Below are positions 27,402-36,122 of a DNA stretch of 64,000 bases, one piece after another (the first letter of the stretch is position 1; each line of letters opens with the position of its first letter). Under the pieces are notes generated by a model. It was not told the origin of the DNA and made no database searches. It saw only the letters and a list, made by a program, of their open reading frames with translations. The position numbers and the translations under genes are program-made. The stretch comes from Halomicrobium sp. LC1Hm (GTDB taxonomy: Archaea > Halobacteriota > Halobacteria > Halobacteriales > Haloarculaceae), in the NCBI RefSeq assembly GCF_009617995.1, contig NZ_CP044129.1, forward strand, positions 372,001 through 436,000. The letters are read 5' to 3'.

Positions 27402-28661
27402 TTACTCGGCTCCGCCCCACTGCCACGCTCCGAGTTCGATCTTCTCTTCGATGTCGTCGAGTCGCTCCGTCGAGACCGGCGCGGTCGCGTAGGTGTGCTG
27501 GCTCGCGAGCTCCCGTGCGCGGGTGAGCTGTCGTTTGGCTCGTTCGTAGCGGTCGGTCGCCTCGTCGCTGTCGTCGATCTCGTCGCCCTCGGCTTCGAGC
27601 GCGTCGCCGTAGTCGATGTGGGCGTCGATCAGGCGCTGGGTCACCCACGCAAGCTGGAACTCGAGGGCCTCGGCGCTGACACTCGCCTCGCCGTCCCAGT
27701 CTGCAGAGAGCGCGGCCCGGTAGCGCTGGCGTGCTTCCCGCCAGGCGTCGACGGCGTCCGCGGGATCGTCCGTCGACTGTCCGCGGTGGCAGGCCGCCGT
27801 CGCGTCCTCGAAGGTCATCTGCACGAGCTCGTCGTAGGTCGATCCCAGTTCGTTGATCGCTTCGAGGACGCCGCCGTCGGTGACGGCCTTGCGTCCGTCG
27901 GCGATCGTCGAGTGAGCCCGGGCGAGGGTTTCGAAGGCCGTCTCGTGGTCGCCCTCGACCTTGGCCTGGCGGGCCTCGGCCAGCAGCGACTCGATTTGCT
28001 CGGTGTCGATGGCCACACAGAGCTGGTCGAGTTGCGTCTCGACGGGTTCGATCAGCTCCGTCATGCGCTCTGTGGGCGCGTCGTCGTCGTGGGTGGCAGC
28101 GTGGTGTGCGTTCGAGATGTAGGATCTGGCACCCTGGACGAGTCGTGAGGTCTCCTCGCCGCTGGCGAGTCGCTGTTCGATCTCCTCGATCGTCGTCCGT
28201 GCGTCCGTCAGCGCGGCGTCGAACTCTCCCCAGGCGGTGGCCATCCGTTCGATGTAGTCGGTGACCGTCGCCCCCTGATCGGCGTCTTTGGGCGTGAACC
28301 GGACGGAGCCGTCGGCGATCTTGACCAGTATCGTCGCGTTGAGGAGCCCGCTGTTGAACTCCGTGCTCGTGATCTCCGCGTGAGGGAAGGTCACCTCGGC
28401 CGTCTCCGGGTCGTCGCCGAGTACGAAGTAGACGCGACGGTCCGTGACCACCATGTACGCCGTGTGGCCGCCGCTTGGCTCGATCGACGTCGAGCGCCCG
28501 TTGGTCGTGTGATCGAGCCCACCGTTCCCGGCGACGACGTGTTGCAGTGTCTCCCCATCTCCCAGCAGCGACGCCAGCGGCCCACCATCGAGTTCGTCGG
28601 CCGACGGCGTCTCACCGTTCGACAGCGACTTATTCGACAGCTCACTGATTCGATCGAACAT
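27402..28661 (-). CDS. PH-like/helical haloarchaeal protein, paralogue 2
   Basis: The 419-residue protein starts MFDRISELSNKSLSNGETPS at 28661; a longer frame to 28925 has a non-homologous front. The PH-like region (LASLLGDGETLQHVV, TAYMVVTDRRVYFVLGDDPE, AEITSTEFNSGLLNATILVK) is followed by a helical region with QIESLLAEARQAKVEGDHET and the end GAWQWGGAE. The conserved features with paralogue 1 are the MxDRISELS start, the PH-like core, the AETL/AFETL helices and the W-Q-W-G-G tail. Function unknown. Confidence 0.75.
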   Translation of the reverse strand: MFDRISELSNKSLSNGETPSADELDGGPLASLLGDGETLQHVVAGNGGLDHTTNGRSTSIEPSGGHTAYMVVTDRRVYFVLGDDPETAEVTFPHAEITSTEFNSGLLNATILVKIADGSVRFTPKDADQGATVTDYIERMATAWGEFDAALTDARTTIEEIEQRLASGEETSRLVQGARSYISNAHHAATHDDDAPTERMTELIEPVETQLDQLCVAIDTEQIESLLAEARQAKVEGDHETAFETLARAHSTIADGRKAVTDGGVLEAINELGSTYDELVQMTFEDATAACHRGQSTDDPADAVDAWREARQRYRAALSADWDGEASVSAEALEFQLAWVTQRLIDAHIDYGDALEAEGDEIDDSDEATDRYERAKRQLTRARELASQHTYATAPVSTERLDDIEEKIELGAWQWGGAE

Positions 28662-28837
28662 CGAAGTCCCTTGAGAACTATTAACAACGCTGTTGCAATT
28701 ATAATCTTCGGTGATCGTCCGTGAACCTCTGTCGCCGTGGCAACAGATCCGATGGCCTCGCCGGACGATCTGGGGCGTTCGGGACTGTGTCGGCCCCGGA
28801 ACCCTTTTGGCCGGGACTCCCCTACTCGCCTCCAACA

Positions 28838-29290
28838 ATGGGTCTTGGCGGCTCCGATATGTACCGACAGCAGATCCTCGATCACTACAAGAGTCCTCGC
28901 AACTACGGGGAGATCGAGGAGCCAACGTTTACCCACGTCGGCGAGAACCCGATGTGTGGCGACACCATCGAGATGGACGTCGTCCTCGACGACGCCGAGG
29001 AGACGATCGAACGGGTGGCGTTCCGGGGGGACGGCTGTGCCATCTCCCAGGCTTCGGCCTCGATGCTCTCCGAACAGCTCCACGGTATGTCCGTCGAAGC
29101 ACTCGACGAGATGAACCGCGACGACATCGTCGACATGCTCGGCGTCGAGATCTCCCCGATGCGGGTCAAGTGTGCCGTACTGGCCGAGAAGGTCGCACAG
29201 GACGGCGCGGACATCTACTTCGGCGAACTCGACGTGGAAAAGACCAGAACCGAAGAGGACGACGCCGACGTGCCCGACGACGCCCAGTAG
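28838..29290 (+). CDS. sufU: SufU-type Fe-S cluster assembly scaffold
   Basis: The 150-residue protein has the IscU/SufU fold signature YRQQILDHYKSPRNYGEI, and the three metal/Fe-S cysteines in NPMCGD, GDGCAIS and VKCAVLAEK with Asp in MCGD. It lies alone here; its sulfur donor SufS is encoded at 37494-38738. The ATG at 28838 (MGLGGSDMYRQQ) is preferred over the longer open frame; the Met at MYRQQ is a possible alternative. Acidic C-terminal tail. Confidence 0.9.
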   Translation: MGLGGSDMYRQQILDHYKSPRNYGEIEEPTFTHVGENPMCGDTIEMDVVLDDAEETIERVAFRGDGCAISQASASMLSEQLHGMSVEALDEMNRDDIVDMLGVEISPMRVKCAVLAEKVAQDGADIYFGELDVEKTRTEEDDADVPDDAQ

Positions 29291-29312
29291 CACTCGATTC
29301 TCCATCGCCTCG

Positions 29313-29864
29313 CTACAGGTAACTCACTTCGCTCTCCTCGACGAACACCGGGACGTGGCGGGTGTGTTCCCGCCCGTCGAACGCGATCGTCGCCGAGACG
29401 GTCGCCGGCGTCACCCCCACCAGTCGCTCGACGGAGAGGGTCGGCTCGCTGACGACCGCTCCGTCGCGGTCGCGCGTCGTCGTCGCCGAGACGGTGATCG
29501 CCAGCCCGAAGGACACACCGCGGACTCCCTTTCCGATACCGGTCGGTTCACCGTCGACGCGATCCGCGATCGCCGGGAGCACCACCTCCGAACCCACGCT
29601 GGCACAGCGCCGGTTCGCCCACAGTACGAACGGCTCCGACCGGGACTCGATCGGTCCGTCGCTCCCGACCAGCGTCGGATAGCGGATCGTGTCGCGGTCG
29701 GCGTCGTACGTGATCGACTCGTCGGTGATCGTCCGCGTCACCGAGACGGGATCGCCGCGACCGCGCCGCGCGCCGTCGATCAGGCGCGGTCGATGGGCCG
29801 CAAAGCCACTGGCCGCGGCGAGGCCGCCGCCGGTCAGTGCCGCGAGGAAGGAACGTCGGTACAT
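29313..29864 (-). CDS. Putative Tat-secreted haloarchaeal protein
   Basis: The 183-residue protein starts MYRRSFLAALTGGGLAAASG, a signal of Tat type (RRSFL) without a lipobox. The mature part is mostly predicted beta structure (DPVSVTRTITDESITYDADR, VRGVSFGLAITVSATTTRD, VSATIAFDGREHTRHVPVF) with no family I recognise. It ends 22 bases from the convergent sufU. ATG 29864 is taken as the start since it directly precedes the RR motif; two codons earlier is another ATG. Confidence 0.65.
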   Translation of the reverse strand: MYRRSFLAALTGGGLAAASGFAAHRPRLIDGARRGRGDPVSVTRTITDESITYDADRDTIRYPTLVGSDGPIESRSEPFVLWANRRCASVGSEVVLPAIADRVDGEPTGIGKGVRGVSFGLAITVSATTTRDRDGAVVSEPTLSVERLVGVTPATVSATIAFDGREHTRHVPVFVEESEVSYL

Positions 29865-29968
29865 ACACAACCGATTCGGCCGACGCGTCGAAATAGTTCC
29901 CGTCGCTCAAAACGCCGTCAGAGCGACGGCGATCAAAAAGCGGCCACTCGTGTGACTCGTGGCCGTTC

Positions 29969-31978
29969 TCAGGCGAGGAAGACGTGGCGCGGGCGATCCG
30001 CGAGGACCGTCCGCCCCCACTGGACGGTTTCGGCGAACTCGTCGGACCGGAAGAACCCCATCGCGTCTTCCTTGCTGTCCCACTGGCTCGCGATGAACAT
30101 GTCGTTCTCGTCGTCGCGGTTCGCAAGCAGCGTCGTCTCTCGGTGGCCGTCCATCTCGTCGAGTAGCTCGCCGACCTCGTCGAAGGTCTCGACGAACTCC
30201 TCGCGGTGGTCCGGTTCGACGGTGTAGAACATCCCCATCGTGCCAAAGCCGTCGCCCTCGTCGGGGCGGCCGACGATCCCCGGCAGGTCGGTGAGGAAGC
30301 CACTCGCCGTGTCGGCGGCGCTCTGGGTCTCCCAGAGGCTGACGACGGCCGCTCGGGGCTGGTCGGCGTCCGCCGTCGCGGCGTCGAGGGGCTCGCCGGC
30401 CTCGTAGACCGCAGTGCCCTCGTGTGTGTCGTAGTGATCGAAGCTCTCCGTGAGTTCGGCCACTTCGGTAGACAGCGTCTCGGGATCGGCCTCGGAGTAC
30501 AGCACCAGCGCGAACACGTCCTCTCCGTTCGGCTGCCCGGCGTAGACGTTTGCGTCGGCCAGTTGTCGCTGGATCTCCTCGCTGGAGTTCGCCGTCGTCG
30601 GCTCGGGCTCGTCGGCGGCTCCGTCGCCGAGGTGGCCCCCGTAGGTGTCGTCGACGCCGGACACGTCCCCCAGGAACCCGGCGGCGGTCTCGGCGGCTTC
30701 CCGTGCGGTCCAGATGCTCACGACGGCCGCTCGGCCGCTCTGGGCGCGCACGGTCGTCGCGACGTGGCGATCGTAGTGGTCGAAGCTCTCCCGGAGATCG
30801 GCGACCTCGTCGGCCAGCGCCTCGGCGTCGCTCTCGGAGTAGAACAGCAGTCCGTAGTCGCCGGCGTCGTAGTCCTCGCCCTCGGACAGCCCCATCGTAG
30901 CGAGTCGCTGGGTGAGGTCGTCGACGTCCTCGTACGTGGTCTCGCCCGGCGACGGGCGGCCACCGTTCCCTGGATGGCCGTCGTCGGTCTCGTCTCCGTT
31001 GCCGTCTCGGCTGGCCACGTCGCCGCCGTCGTGTGGGTGGTCGCCCTCGGCGGAACTGCCCGGGTGGACGCCGCCGTGACTGCCCGCGTCGCCGGACTGG
31101 CCCGCCGTCGCGGTCTCGCGGGACCCGGGATGGGCACCGTCTGTCGACTGGGCGTGTCCGTCGGTCGTCGCTCCCGGTGGGTTCGTGCCCTCGGCCGGGA
31201 CGCGCTGGCCGTTCATCATCGCCGGCAGGTCCGACGGCGCGAACCGGCGACCGACGTAGAAGCGCCCGAAGTCGGCGAACTTCGACGTCGAGGGGTCGAA
31301 GCGCATCTGCGTGAGCAGGTCCTTGACGTGGGTCATGTCGTCGCTCCAGAGCGTGATCCCCCACTCGTGGTCGTCGAAGCCGATCGAGCCGGCGATCATC
31401 TGCTCGACCTTGCCGCCGTATTGACGGCCGATGTCACCGTGGCGCTTGATGTGTTCGGCCCGCTCGGCGAAGGGCAGGTCGTACCAGTTCTGGTCCGGCT
31501 CGCGACGCTTGCTCATCGGGTAGAAGCAGACGAACTCCTCGTCGGGGATGTCGGGGTGCAGACGGGCCTGGATGTACTGTGCCAGCCCGGAGTCGTCGTC
31601 GACCTCGCCCTCGAAGTACTCGCGGGCCTTCTCGGTGTAGCCCGAGGCCTCCGTCACCGAGACGTAGGAGGTGGCCTGCTCGGTGTAGCGGGCGAACTCG
31701 GTCTGCTCGAACTGCCGCTCGGCGGCGTCCAGGTCGGCCATCGTCGGCCGCAGGTGCAGGATCATGAGGTCGGCCTTGTCGCCCAGCACGGTGTAGACCG
31801 CAGACTGGCCCTCCGAACTGTCCTCGACGGCCTCGAAGTACTCCAGGTAGTCGATCCCGTCGGTCAGCGCTCGATCCCGATCTCGCTCGGGGGCCGCCCG
31901 CCAGGCGTCCCAGTCGACGTGGCGCAGGTCGTGCAACACGTACCAGCCCTCTTCGGTCTGTGGCGGCTCTCGTTTCAT
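29969..31978 (-). CDS. pitA: PitA-type haem protein: chlorite-dismutase/HemQ domain fused to ABM domain
   Basis: The 669-residue product (start MKREPPQTEEGWYVLHDLR) is multi-domain. Residues 1-260 are a chlorite dismutase/HemQ fold with EEFVCFYPMSKRR, KRHGDIGRQYGGKVEQMIAG (where the family's proximal haem His is expected) and DDHEWGITL. A 75-residue His/Gly/Asp-rich linker follows. Two mutually similar domains come next (about 340-425 and 445-545; both share ESFDHYD), then a C-terminal antibiotic-biosynthesis-monooxygenase-like domain (GTMGMFYTVEP, FIASQWDSKEDAMGFF). Fused Cld-ABM proteins (PitA) are known in haloarchaea; family members serve in haem synthesis or oxidant defence, and the exact role here is inferred. 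Confidence 0.82.
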   Translation of the reverse strand: MKREPPQTEEGWYVLHDLRHVDWDAWRAAPERDRDRALTDGIDYLEYFEAVEDSSEGQSAVYTVLGDKADLMILHLRPTMADLDAAERQFEQTEFARYTEQATSYVSVTEASGYTEKAREYFEGEVDDDSGLAQYIQARLHPDIPDEEFVCFYPMSKRREPDQNWYDLPFAERAEHIKRHGDIGRQYGGKVEQMIAGSIGFDDHEWGITLWSDDMTHVKDLLTQMRFDPSTSKFADFGRFYVGRRFAPSDLPAMMNGQRVPAEGTNPPGATTDGHAQSTDGAHPGSRETATAGQSGDAGSHGGVHPGSSAEGDHPHDGGDVASRDGNGDETDDGHPGNGGRPSPGETTYEDVDDLTQRLATMGLSEGEDYDAGDYGLLFYSESDAEALADEVADLRESFDHYDRHVATTVRAQSGRAAVVSIWTAREAAETAAGFLGDVSGVDDTYGGHLGDGAADEPEPTTANSSEEIQRQLADANVYAGQPNGEDVFALVLYSEADPETLSTEVAELTESFDHYDTHEGTAVYEAGEPLDAATADADQPRAAVVSLWETQSAADTASGFLTDLPGIVGRPDEGDGFGTMGMFYTVEPDHREEFVETFDEVGELLDEMDGHRETTLLANRDDENDMFIASQWDSKEDAMGFFRSDEFAETVQWGRTVLADRPRHVFLA

Positions 31979-32062
31979 GACGGTAGCTACTGCTTCGATC
32001 CTAAGGAAACTTCCCATGTCGAGCGACGGGTGGTCGACACCAGCCTCTGTGTGGCCCGCTAT

Positions 32063-32515
32063 TTAGAGGTTCGAGACGGCTTCGCCAGACTCGATCCGAT
32101 CGAGTGCGTCCTCGACGCGGTGGTGGGTCTGGCCGTCACAGGCCGGATAGATCCCCGCGACCTCGCCGTCCTGGCGGACGACCAGACAGATCACCGGGAG
32201 GTAGAGCACGTCCGAGTCCGCGGTCTCGTGGCCCGTCGCGTGACGGAAGGCCGGCTGCAACGAGATCCCCGTTCCCTCGACGGCGTCGAGCAGTTCCTCG
32301 ACGATCATCGGACAGGACGATCCCTCGCTGCCGTCTGTCCCCGGTGTACAGACGCGCGTGCTCCACCACTCGCGGGTCACCGCCTCGACGAGTCCCCGGT
32401 CGGACAGCGCTTCCAGCCGTGCGACCACCTCCCGTTGGCGTTGCTGGGCCGCGTCCGGCGCGAACCGTCGCATGCAGAGCTGGACGGTGCTGACACCGGT
32501 TGACATCTGACTCAT
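32063..32515 (-). CDS. Uncharacterised HTH-like haloarchaeal protein
   Basis: The 150-residue protein starts MSQMSTGVSTVQLCMRRFAP. Residues 20-50 (QRQREVVARLEALSDRGLVE) look like a winged-helix segment, followed by STRVC and an SSCPMIVEELLDAVEG region, then a beta-rich half (VLYLPVICLVVRQDGEVAGI, YPACDG). Similar small proteins are widespread in haloarchaea without known function. An AT-rich stretch upstream (32520-32580) probably holds its promoter. Confidence 0.65.
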   Translation of the reverse strand: MSQMSTGVSTVQLCMRRFAPDAAQQRQREVVARLEALSDRGLVEAVTREWWSTRVCTPGTDGSEGSSCPMIVEELLDAVEGTGISLQPAFRHATGHETADSDVLYLPVICLVVRQDGEVAGIYPACDGQTHHRVEDALDRIESGEAVSNL

Positions 32516-32731
32516 ATCACCGAGTACTACTGATACTCAGATGAAAAGTGTTGCTGATAGTGTAAATATTGGACTACTTTCGGAGATGCACGACGCACCT
32601 CGGTGGGTCCGGTCTCCCGGCAGACCACCGCCGCTCACCCCTCTGTCTGTGCTATAGTAGCCATTGAAATTCAATGCACACCCGATCGCACGACAGCAGT
32701 GCGATCGGTGTGTAAATCGTTTCAATTGTTA

Positions 32732-33739
32732 CTATCGTTCGCCGATCTCGGCCAGCAGATGGGAGATGTGGATCCGATCGCTCGTCCCTTCGACGAGGTC
32801 GGCGTCGATCCGGCCGGCGATCCGGTGGATCTCGGCGACGCGGTCGCCCGAGTAGCGAGCCCGAACGACTTCGAGTACGTCTTCGAGTACGTCCCCGCCG
32901 CTGTGGCCCTCGTCGACGAGCAGGTCGTCGAGGGTCGCACGCGCGTCGGTGAACTCCCCGGCCTCGGCGGCCGCGATCATCGACTCGACCTGGTCGTCGG
33001 CCTCGACGGCGTTGAGGGCCTCGTAGGCGGTGTTCATCGTGATCTCGCCCGCCTGCTCGTCGGTGGTCTGGGCGGCCAGCACCGCCTGGCGGAGGTCGCC
33101 GTCGGCGTAGCCGGCGACGTACTCCAGTCCGTCCGCGTCGTAGTCGACGCCTTCTCTCTCGACGACTCGTTCGAGCGCGCCGACGGTCTCCTCGTGGGTT
33201 GGCGCACGCATCACGATCGGGAAACACCGCGAGCGGATCGGCGGGATCAGCGCGGAGGGTTGGCGGGTCGCGATCACGAACTGCGTCGCCTCGTAGTACT
33301 GCTCCATCACGCGACGCAGCGCCTGCTGGAAGTCCTCTCGCATCCCTTCGGCGTTGTCCAGCAAGATTGTCTTGTACGAGCCCGACATCGGCGTGTAGCT
33401 CGCCGACTCCTTGAGGACGTGGTTGATCAGGTCAGCCTTCGAGGAGTCACGTCGGCGCTTCGAGTCGATAAACGACGAGAACCGGGGGTCGTTGGCGACT
33501 TCCTTCTTGGTCAGATCGAACACGTCGGCGACGTTGATCTCGACGAGGTCGGCGTCGGGGTTCTCGTGGGTCTCCTCGGCCAGCGCCCGCACGGCCGCGG
33601 TCTTGCCCGACCCGATCGGTCCGTGAACGAGGAGGTTCATCGGCTCCTCGATCGCGCCCTGGAGGTGCTCGCGAGCCTGTGGCTGGGGGATGTCTGCGAG
33701 CGATGGGGCGTGTTTCTCGGTCCACAGCGGTGCGTCCAT
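32732..33739 (-). CDS. rfcC: Replication factor C small-subunit paralogue
   Basis: The 335-residue AAA+ protein has RFC features: WTEKHAPSLADIPQPQAR at the N-terminus, Walker A GPIGSGKTAAV, the sensor and SRC motif in IPPIRSRCFPIVM, and the C-terminal collar domain. Walker B reads ILLDNAEGM instead of the usual DEAD/DEAE-type motif, and there are insertions in the lid region, so it fits the divergent second small subunit (RfcC) of haloarchaea. It works in clamp loading of PCNA together with RfcA/RfcB, which are not in this window. Confidence 0.85.
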   Translation of the reverse strand: MDAPLWTEKHAPSLADIPQPQAREHLQGAIEEPMNLLVHGPIGSGKTAAVRALAEETHENPDADLVEINVADVFDLTKKEVANDPRFSSFIDSKRRRDSSKADLINHVLKESASYTPMSGSYKTILLDNAEGMREDFQQALRRVMEQYYEATQFVIATRQPSALIPPIRSRCFPIVMRAPTHEETVGALERVVEREGVDYDADGLEYVAGYADGDLRQAVLAAQTTDEQAGEITMNTAYEALNAVEADDQVESMIAAAEAGEFTDARATLDDLLVDEGHSGGDVLEDVLEVVRARYSGDRVAEIHRIAGRIDADLVEGTSDRIHISHLLAEIGER

Positions 33740-33796
33740 CGAATCGTCGTTGGCCGGCGACGGGTATGGATTTTCCGGATCTCGGAAGCGGCGAGG

Positions 33797-33846
33797 CGTG
33801 GTCGCCGTTCGAATGTCCGGAGACCCCTCGCTCCGCTCGGGCTCTC
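33797..33846. repeat. 50-bp direct repeat, copy 1
   Basis: The sequence beginning CGTGGTCGCCGTTCGAATGT recurs at 33938-33987 with one mismatch. Both are in the non-coding gap upstream of rfcC, next to GCTCGCTCGG-type haloarchaeal spacer motifs. Confidence 0.75.
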
Positions 33847-33937
33847 GCTATCTCGCGGGTCGTTCCTCCCCGCTCGATTGTCCGGCGAGGCGTCGCTCCC
33901 GGTGGTCGCGACGCCTCTCGCCTGTCTCACGGCTCCC

Positions 33938-33987
33938 CGTGGTCGCCGTTCGAATGTCCGGAGACCCCTCGCTTCGCTCGGGCTCTC
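33938..33987. repeat. 50-bp direct repeat, copy 2
   Basis: Second copy of the 33797-33846 repeat, 141 bases away, ending exactly at the stop of the DUF5783 gene. The second copy may act as the gene's 3' spacer. Confidence 0.75.
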
Positions 33988-34308
33988 CTACCCCTCGAAC
34001 CCGAAGATCTCCCGATGCTGGGACTCCAGTTCCTCGACGTACCGTTCCAGGACGGTCGCCAGCTTCTCGTCGTCGACGACGATCGCGGTCAGGCGCTCGG
34101 TCGGATTCTCCGGGAGGTCGATCCCGAACTCGCCGTCGCCCTCGTAGACCGGCTCGGACTCGTTGAGGATCTGCTGGTCGATGGCGTGGATCAGTTCGGA
34201 GTCGTAGCGGTCGTTCATCACCTCGAAGGCCTGCTTGTAGGCCTTCTGTAGCTCGGTGAAGTAGTGCTCGTACTTGTCCTCGAACTTCTCGGGATCGAAC
34301 GCAACCAT
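33988..34308 (-). CDS. DUF5783 family protein
   Basis: The 106-residue protein (MVAFDPEKFEDKYEHYFTEL) is acidic and largely helical, with a central ERLTAIVVDDEKLATVLERY. It matches the haloarchaeal family DUF5783, small soluble proteins of unknown function. It has a short 105-base spacer to the divergent TatC-like gene. Confidence 0.78.
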   Translation of the reverse strand: MVAFDPEKFEDKYEHYFTELQKAYKQAFEVMNDRYDSELIHAIDQQILNESEPVYEGDGEFGIDLPENPTERLTAIVVDDEKLATVLERYVEELESQHREIFGFEG

Positions 34309-34413
34309 ACCTGGGGCAAGCCGCCGACGCTACTAGTCGGCATCGAATCCGCGCGCCGCTGTCGTTACCAGACACTACAGAAAGTTGATGTGACCGTTCG
34401 GGAATTGTCGAGT

Positions 34414-35211
34414 ATGTGCCCCCGTCGTGGTGGCGGCTCCCTCCAGTCTGGCGGTCTCGACGCTCTCGTTCGGTTGTTGACGGTCCCGTTTCGGCATCCG
34501 GGCGTGGCCCGGTGCGTGATCCGGGACGGCTTGGTTACGACTGTCGCCTCCCTCATCGTCCTCCAGCGGTTCGTCTGGCCAACACTCCTCGACGGTCTGC
34601 TCGCTGGACGGCTCTCGGAAGGGACCGCCATCATCCTCGGCACGCCCACGCCGTTCGACATTCTGGTCTCAAAGGTGACCGTCGCCGGGCTCCTCGGTAT
34701 CTGTGTCGGGACGACACGTCTCTCGTTCGAGTGGTGGCGAGCGGTACGTGCGACGCTCCCGGATCCGTGGCAGCGACGCCGCCGGTTCGCCTCGTTCCTC
34801 GCTGGCGGTGTCGCCGTGTTCTCGGGAGCGCTCGCGGTCGCGTACTGGCCCCTCACGTCGTGGCTCCTCGACACCGCCGCCGTTCCGGCGGTCGTCCGCG
34901 GTGACTCACCGCCGCTGCACCCGTTCCAGTGGGCCGTCCACGTCGTTCGCTTCTGTCTGGCGTGTGGCATCGGCGGAGTCCTCGCGTACAGCGTGGGCGT
35001 CCTCGGGGCCAGTCGACTCGCGATGCCCCGGACTGTGATCGTCCAGGCTGTCGGCGTCGCCGCCCTGTTTGCACTGCTCGGCCCCGTCGTCTGGCGCTGG
35101 ACGGTCCCGGTCCTGGTGTTCTGGGCAGGACCGATTGTCGCCGGAACTGCTCTGGGGACGGTGCTGGCGGTGCTCGGCGATCAATTGCGTGGCTGGCGTG
35201 GCGGAACGTAG
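34414..35211 (+). CDS. TatC-like polytopic membrane protein (divergent)
   Basis: The 265-residue protein has six predicted helices. Between helices 1 and 2 it reads GTPTPFDILVSKVTVAGLLG, resembling the P-x-E-x-F motif plus helix 2 of TatC; then WWRAVRATLPDPWQRRRRFA resembles the WxFxxPGLYPxERR loop; later helices are weaker. It lacks clear conserved Glu and Pro residues essential for twin-arginine recognition. It could be a degenerate TatC homologue or an unrelated membrane protein. ATG 34414 is preferred to the longer frame at 34264. Confidence 0.5.
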   Translation: MCPRRGGGSLQSGGLDALVRLLTVPFRHPGVARCVIRDGLVTTVASLIVLQRFVWPTLLDGLLAGRLSEGTAIILGTPTPFDILVSKVTVAGLLGICVGTTRLSFEWWRAVRATLPDPWQRRRRFASFLAGGVAVFSGALAVAYWPLTSWLLDTAAVPAVVRGDSPPLHPFQWAVHVVRFCLACGIGGVLAYSVGVLGASRLAMPRTVIVQAVGVAALFALLGPVVWRWTVPVLVFWAGPIVAGTALGTVLAVLGDQLRGWRGGT

Positions 35212-35441
35212 TTCGGCCAGTACAGCCCTGACCACACCGATCTCAGCAGGTGACGCACGGGCGGCCGTTCGACCACTCGCCGGGGAATCGAGTGTGTCGA
35301 CTGCTGGGGGGTCCGTCGTCGCTGGATTTCGTCCTGCCGACGACTCTCGGACCGGTCGCGTCGGCGAAGGAGGGCCACGATCAGGCATATGTCTGACGGC
35401 TGCCGTCCAGAGATACCGGTGTCTCGGCTGACGAGTCCCCG
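35212..35441. other. Convergent spacer
   Basis: No gene, RNA or regulatory element is recognised in the 230 bases between the convergent TatC-like and DUF502 genes. Confidence 0.5.
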
Positions 35442-36122
35442 CTACTGGGGATCCGTAGCCTCGTCGCGGGTCGCGATCGTCTCGCCCGGCGTCGCCGGGA
35501 TCGACTTCGGCTCGCCGTCTTCGGTGACGCCGGTCGTCACGAGCAGGCGCAGGCCTGCCTTGACGCTCATGTCCGTCTCGTGGAGATCGCTCTCGGGAAC
35601 GAGCGCGAGACGCCCGCCGGTGGGATTCGGGCTGTTGGGGAAGTAGACGTTGTACACCGATTCCCCGCCGAAGGCGTCTACGTCGACCGGGCTGTCGCCG
35701 GTGACGAGACCGATCGAGTAGATCCCGTCGCGGGGGTACTCCACGAGGACGACGCTCTCGTAGGCCTCGTCGCGGTCGACGAGCGAGTTGGCGACCTGCC
35801 GGACGCTGGTGTAGATCGTGTTCACGAGCGGCACGACGTTGACGATCCGCCCCACGTTGCCGAACAGCTGCCGGCCGGCGTTGCGCTGTGCGAGCGAGCC
35901 GAGCACGACCACCGCGACGAGGACGGCACCGATCGCGACGAACTGGGCCAGCAGCTGGTCGTCGCCGGTGTAGCTCGCCAGTCTCGTACTGGCGACGATC
36001 GGCTCCACGAGCTGGAGCGTCCAGTTGGCGAGTGTCCGTACGACGTAGACGGTCACGACTAGCGGCGCGAGAAGAATCAGGCCGGCGACGAAACTGCGCC
36101 GCAGCCGCTCACTCAGGCTCAT
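35442..36122 (-). CDS. DUF502 family membrane protein
   Basis: The 226-residue protein has two N-terminal membrane helices (about residues 10-30, 55-80) and then the diagnostic VPLVNTIYTSVRQVANSLVD, VVLVEYPRDGIYSIGLVTGD and VYFPNSPNPTGGRLALVPESD blocks of DUF502. Members are widespread in bacteria and archaea and of unknown function. The C-terminal 20 residues are acidic and poorly conserved. Confidence 0.88.
   Translation of the reverse strand: MSLSERLRRSFVAGLILLAPLVVTVYVVRTLANWTLQLVEPIVASTRLASYTGDDQLLAQFVAIGAVLVAVVVLGSLAQRNAGRQLFGNVGRIVNVVPLVNTIYTSVRQVANSLVDRDEAYESVVLVEYPRDGIYSIGLVTGDSPVDVDAFGGESVYNVYFPNSPNPTGGRLALVPESDLHETDMSVKAGLRLLVTTGVTEDGEPKSIPATPGETIATRDEATDPQ

Noticed and set aside
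30206-32503. A 765-codon plus-strand frame opposite pitA
   Set aside because: Its composition is that of the complementary strand of a GC-rich gene, and pitA has strong domain evidence.
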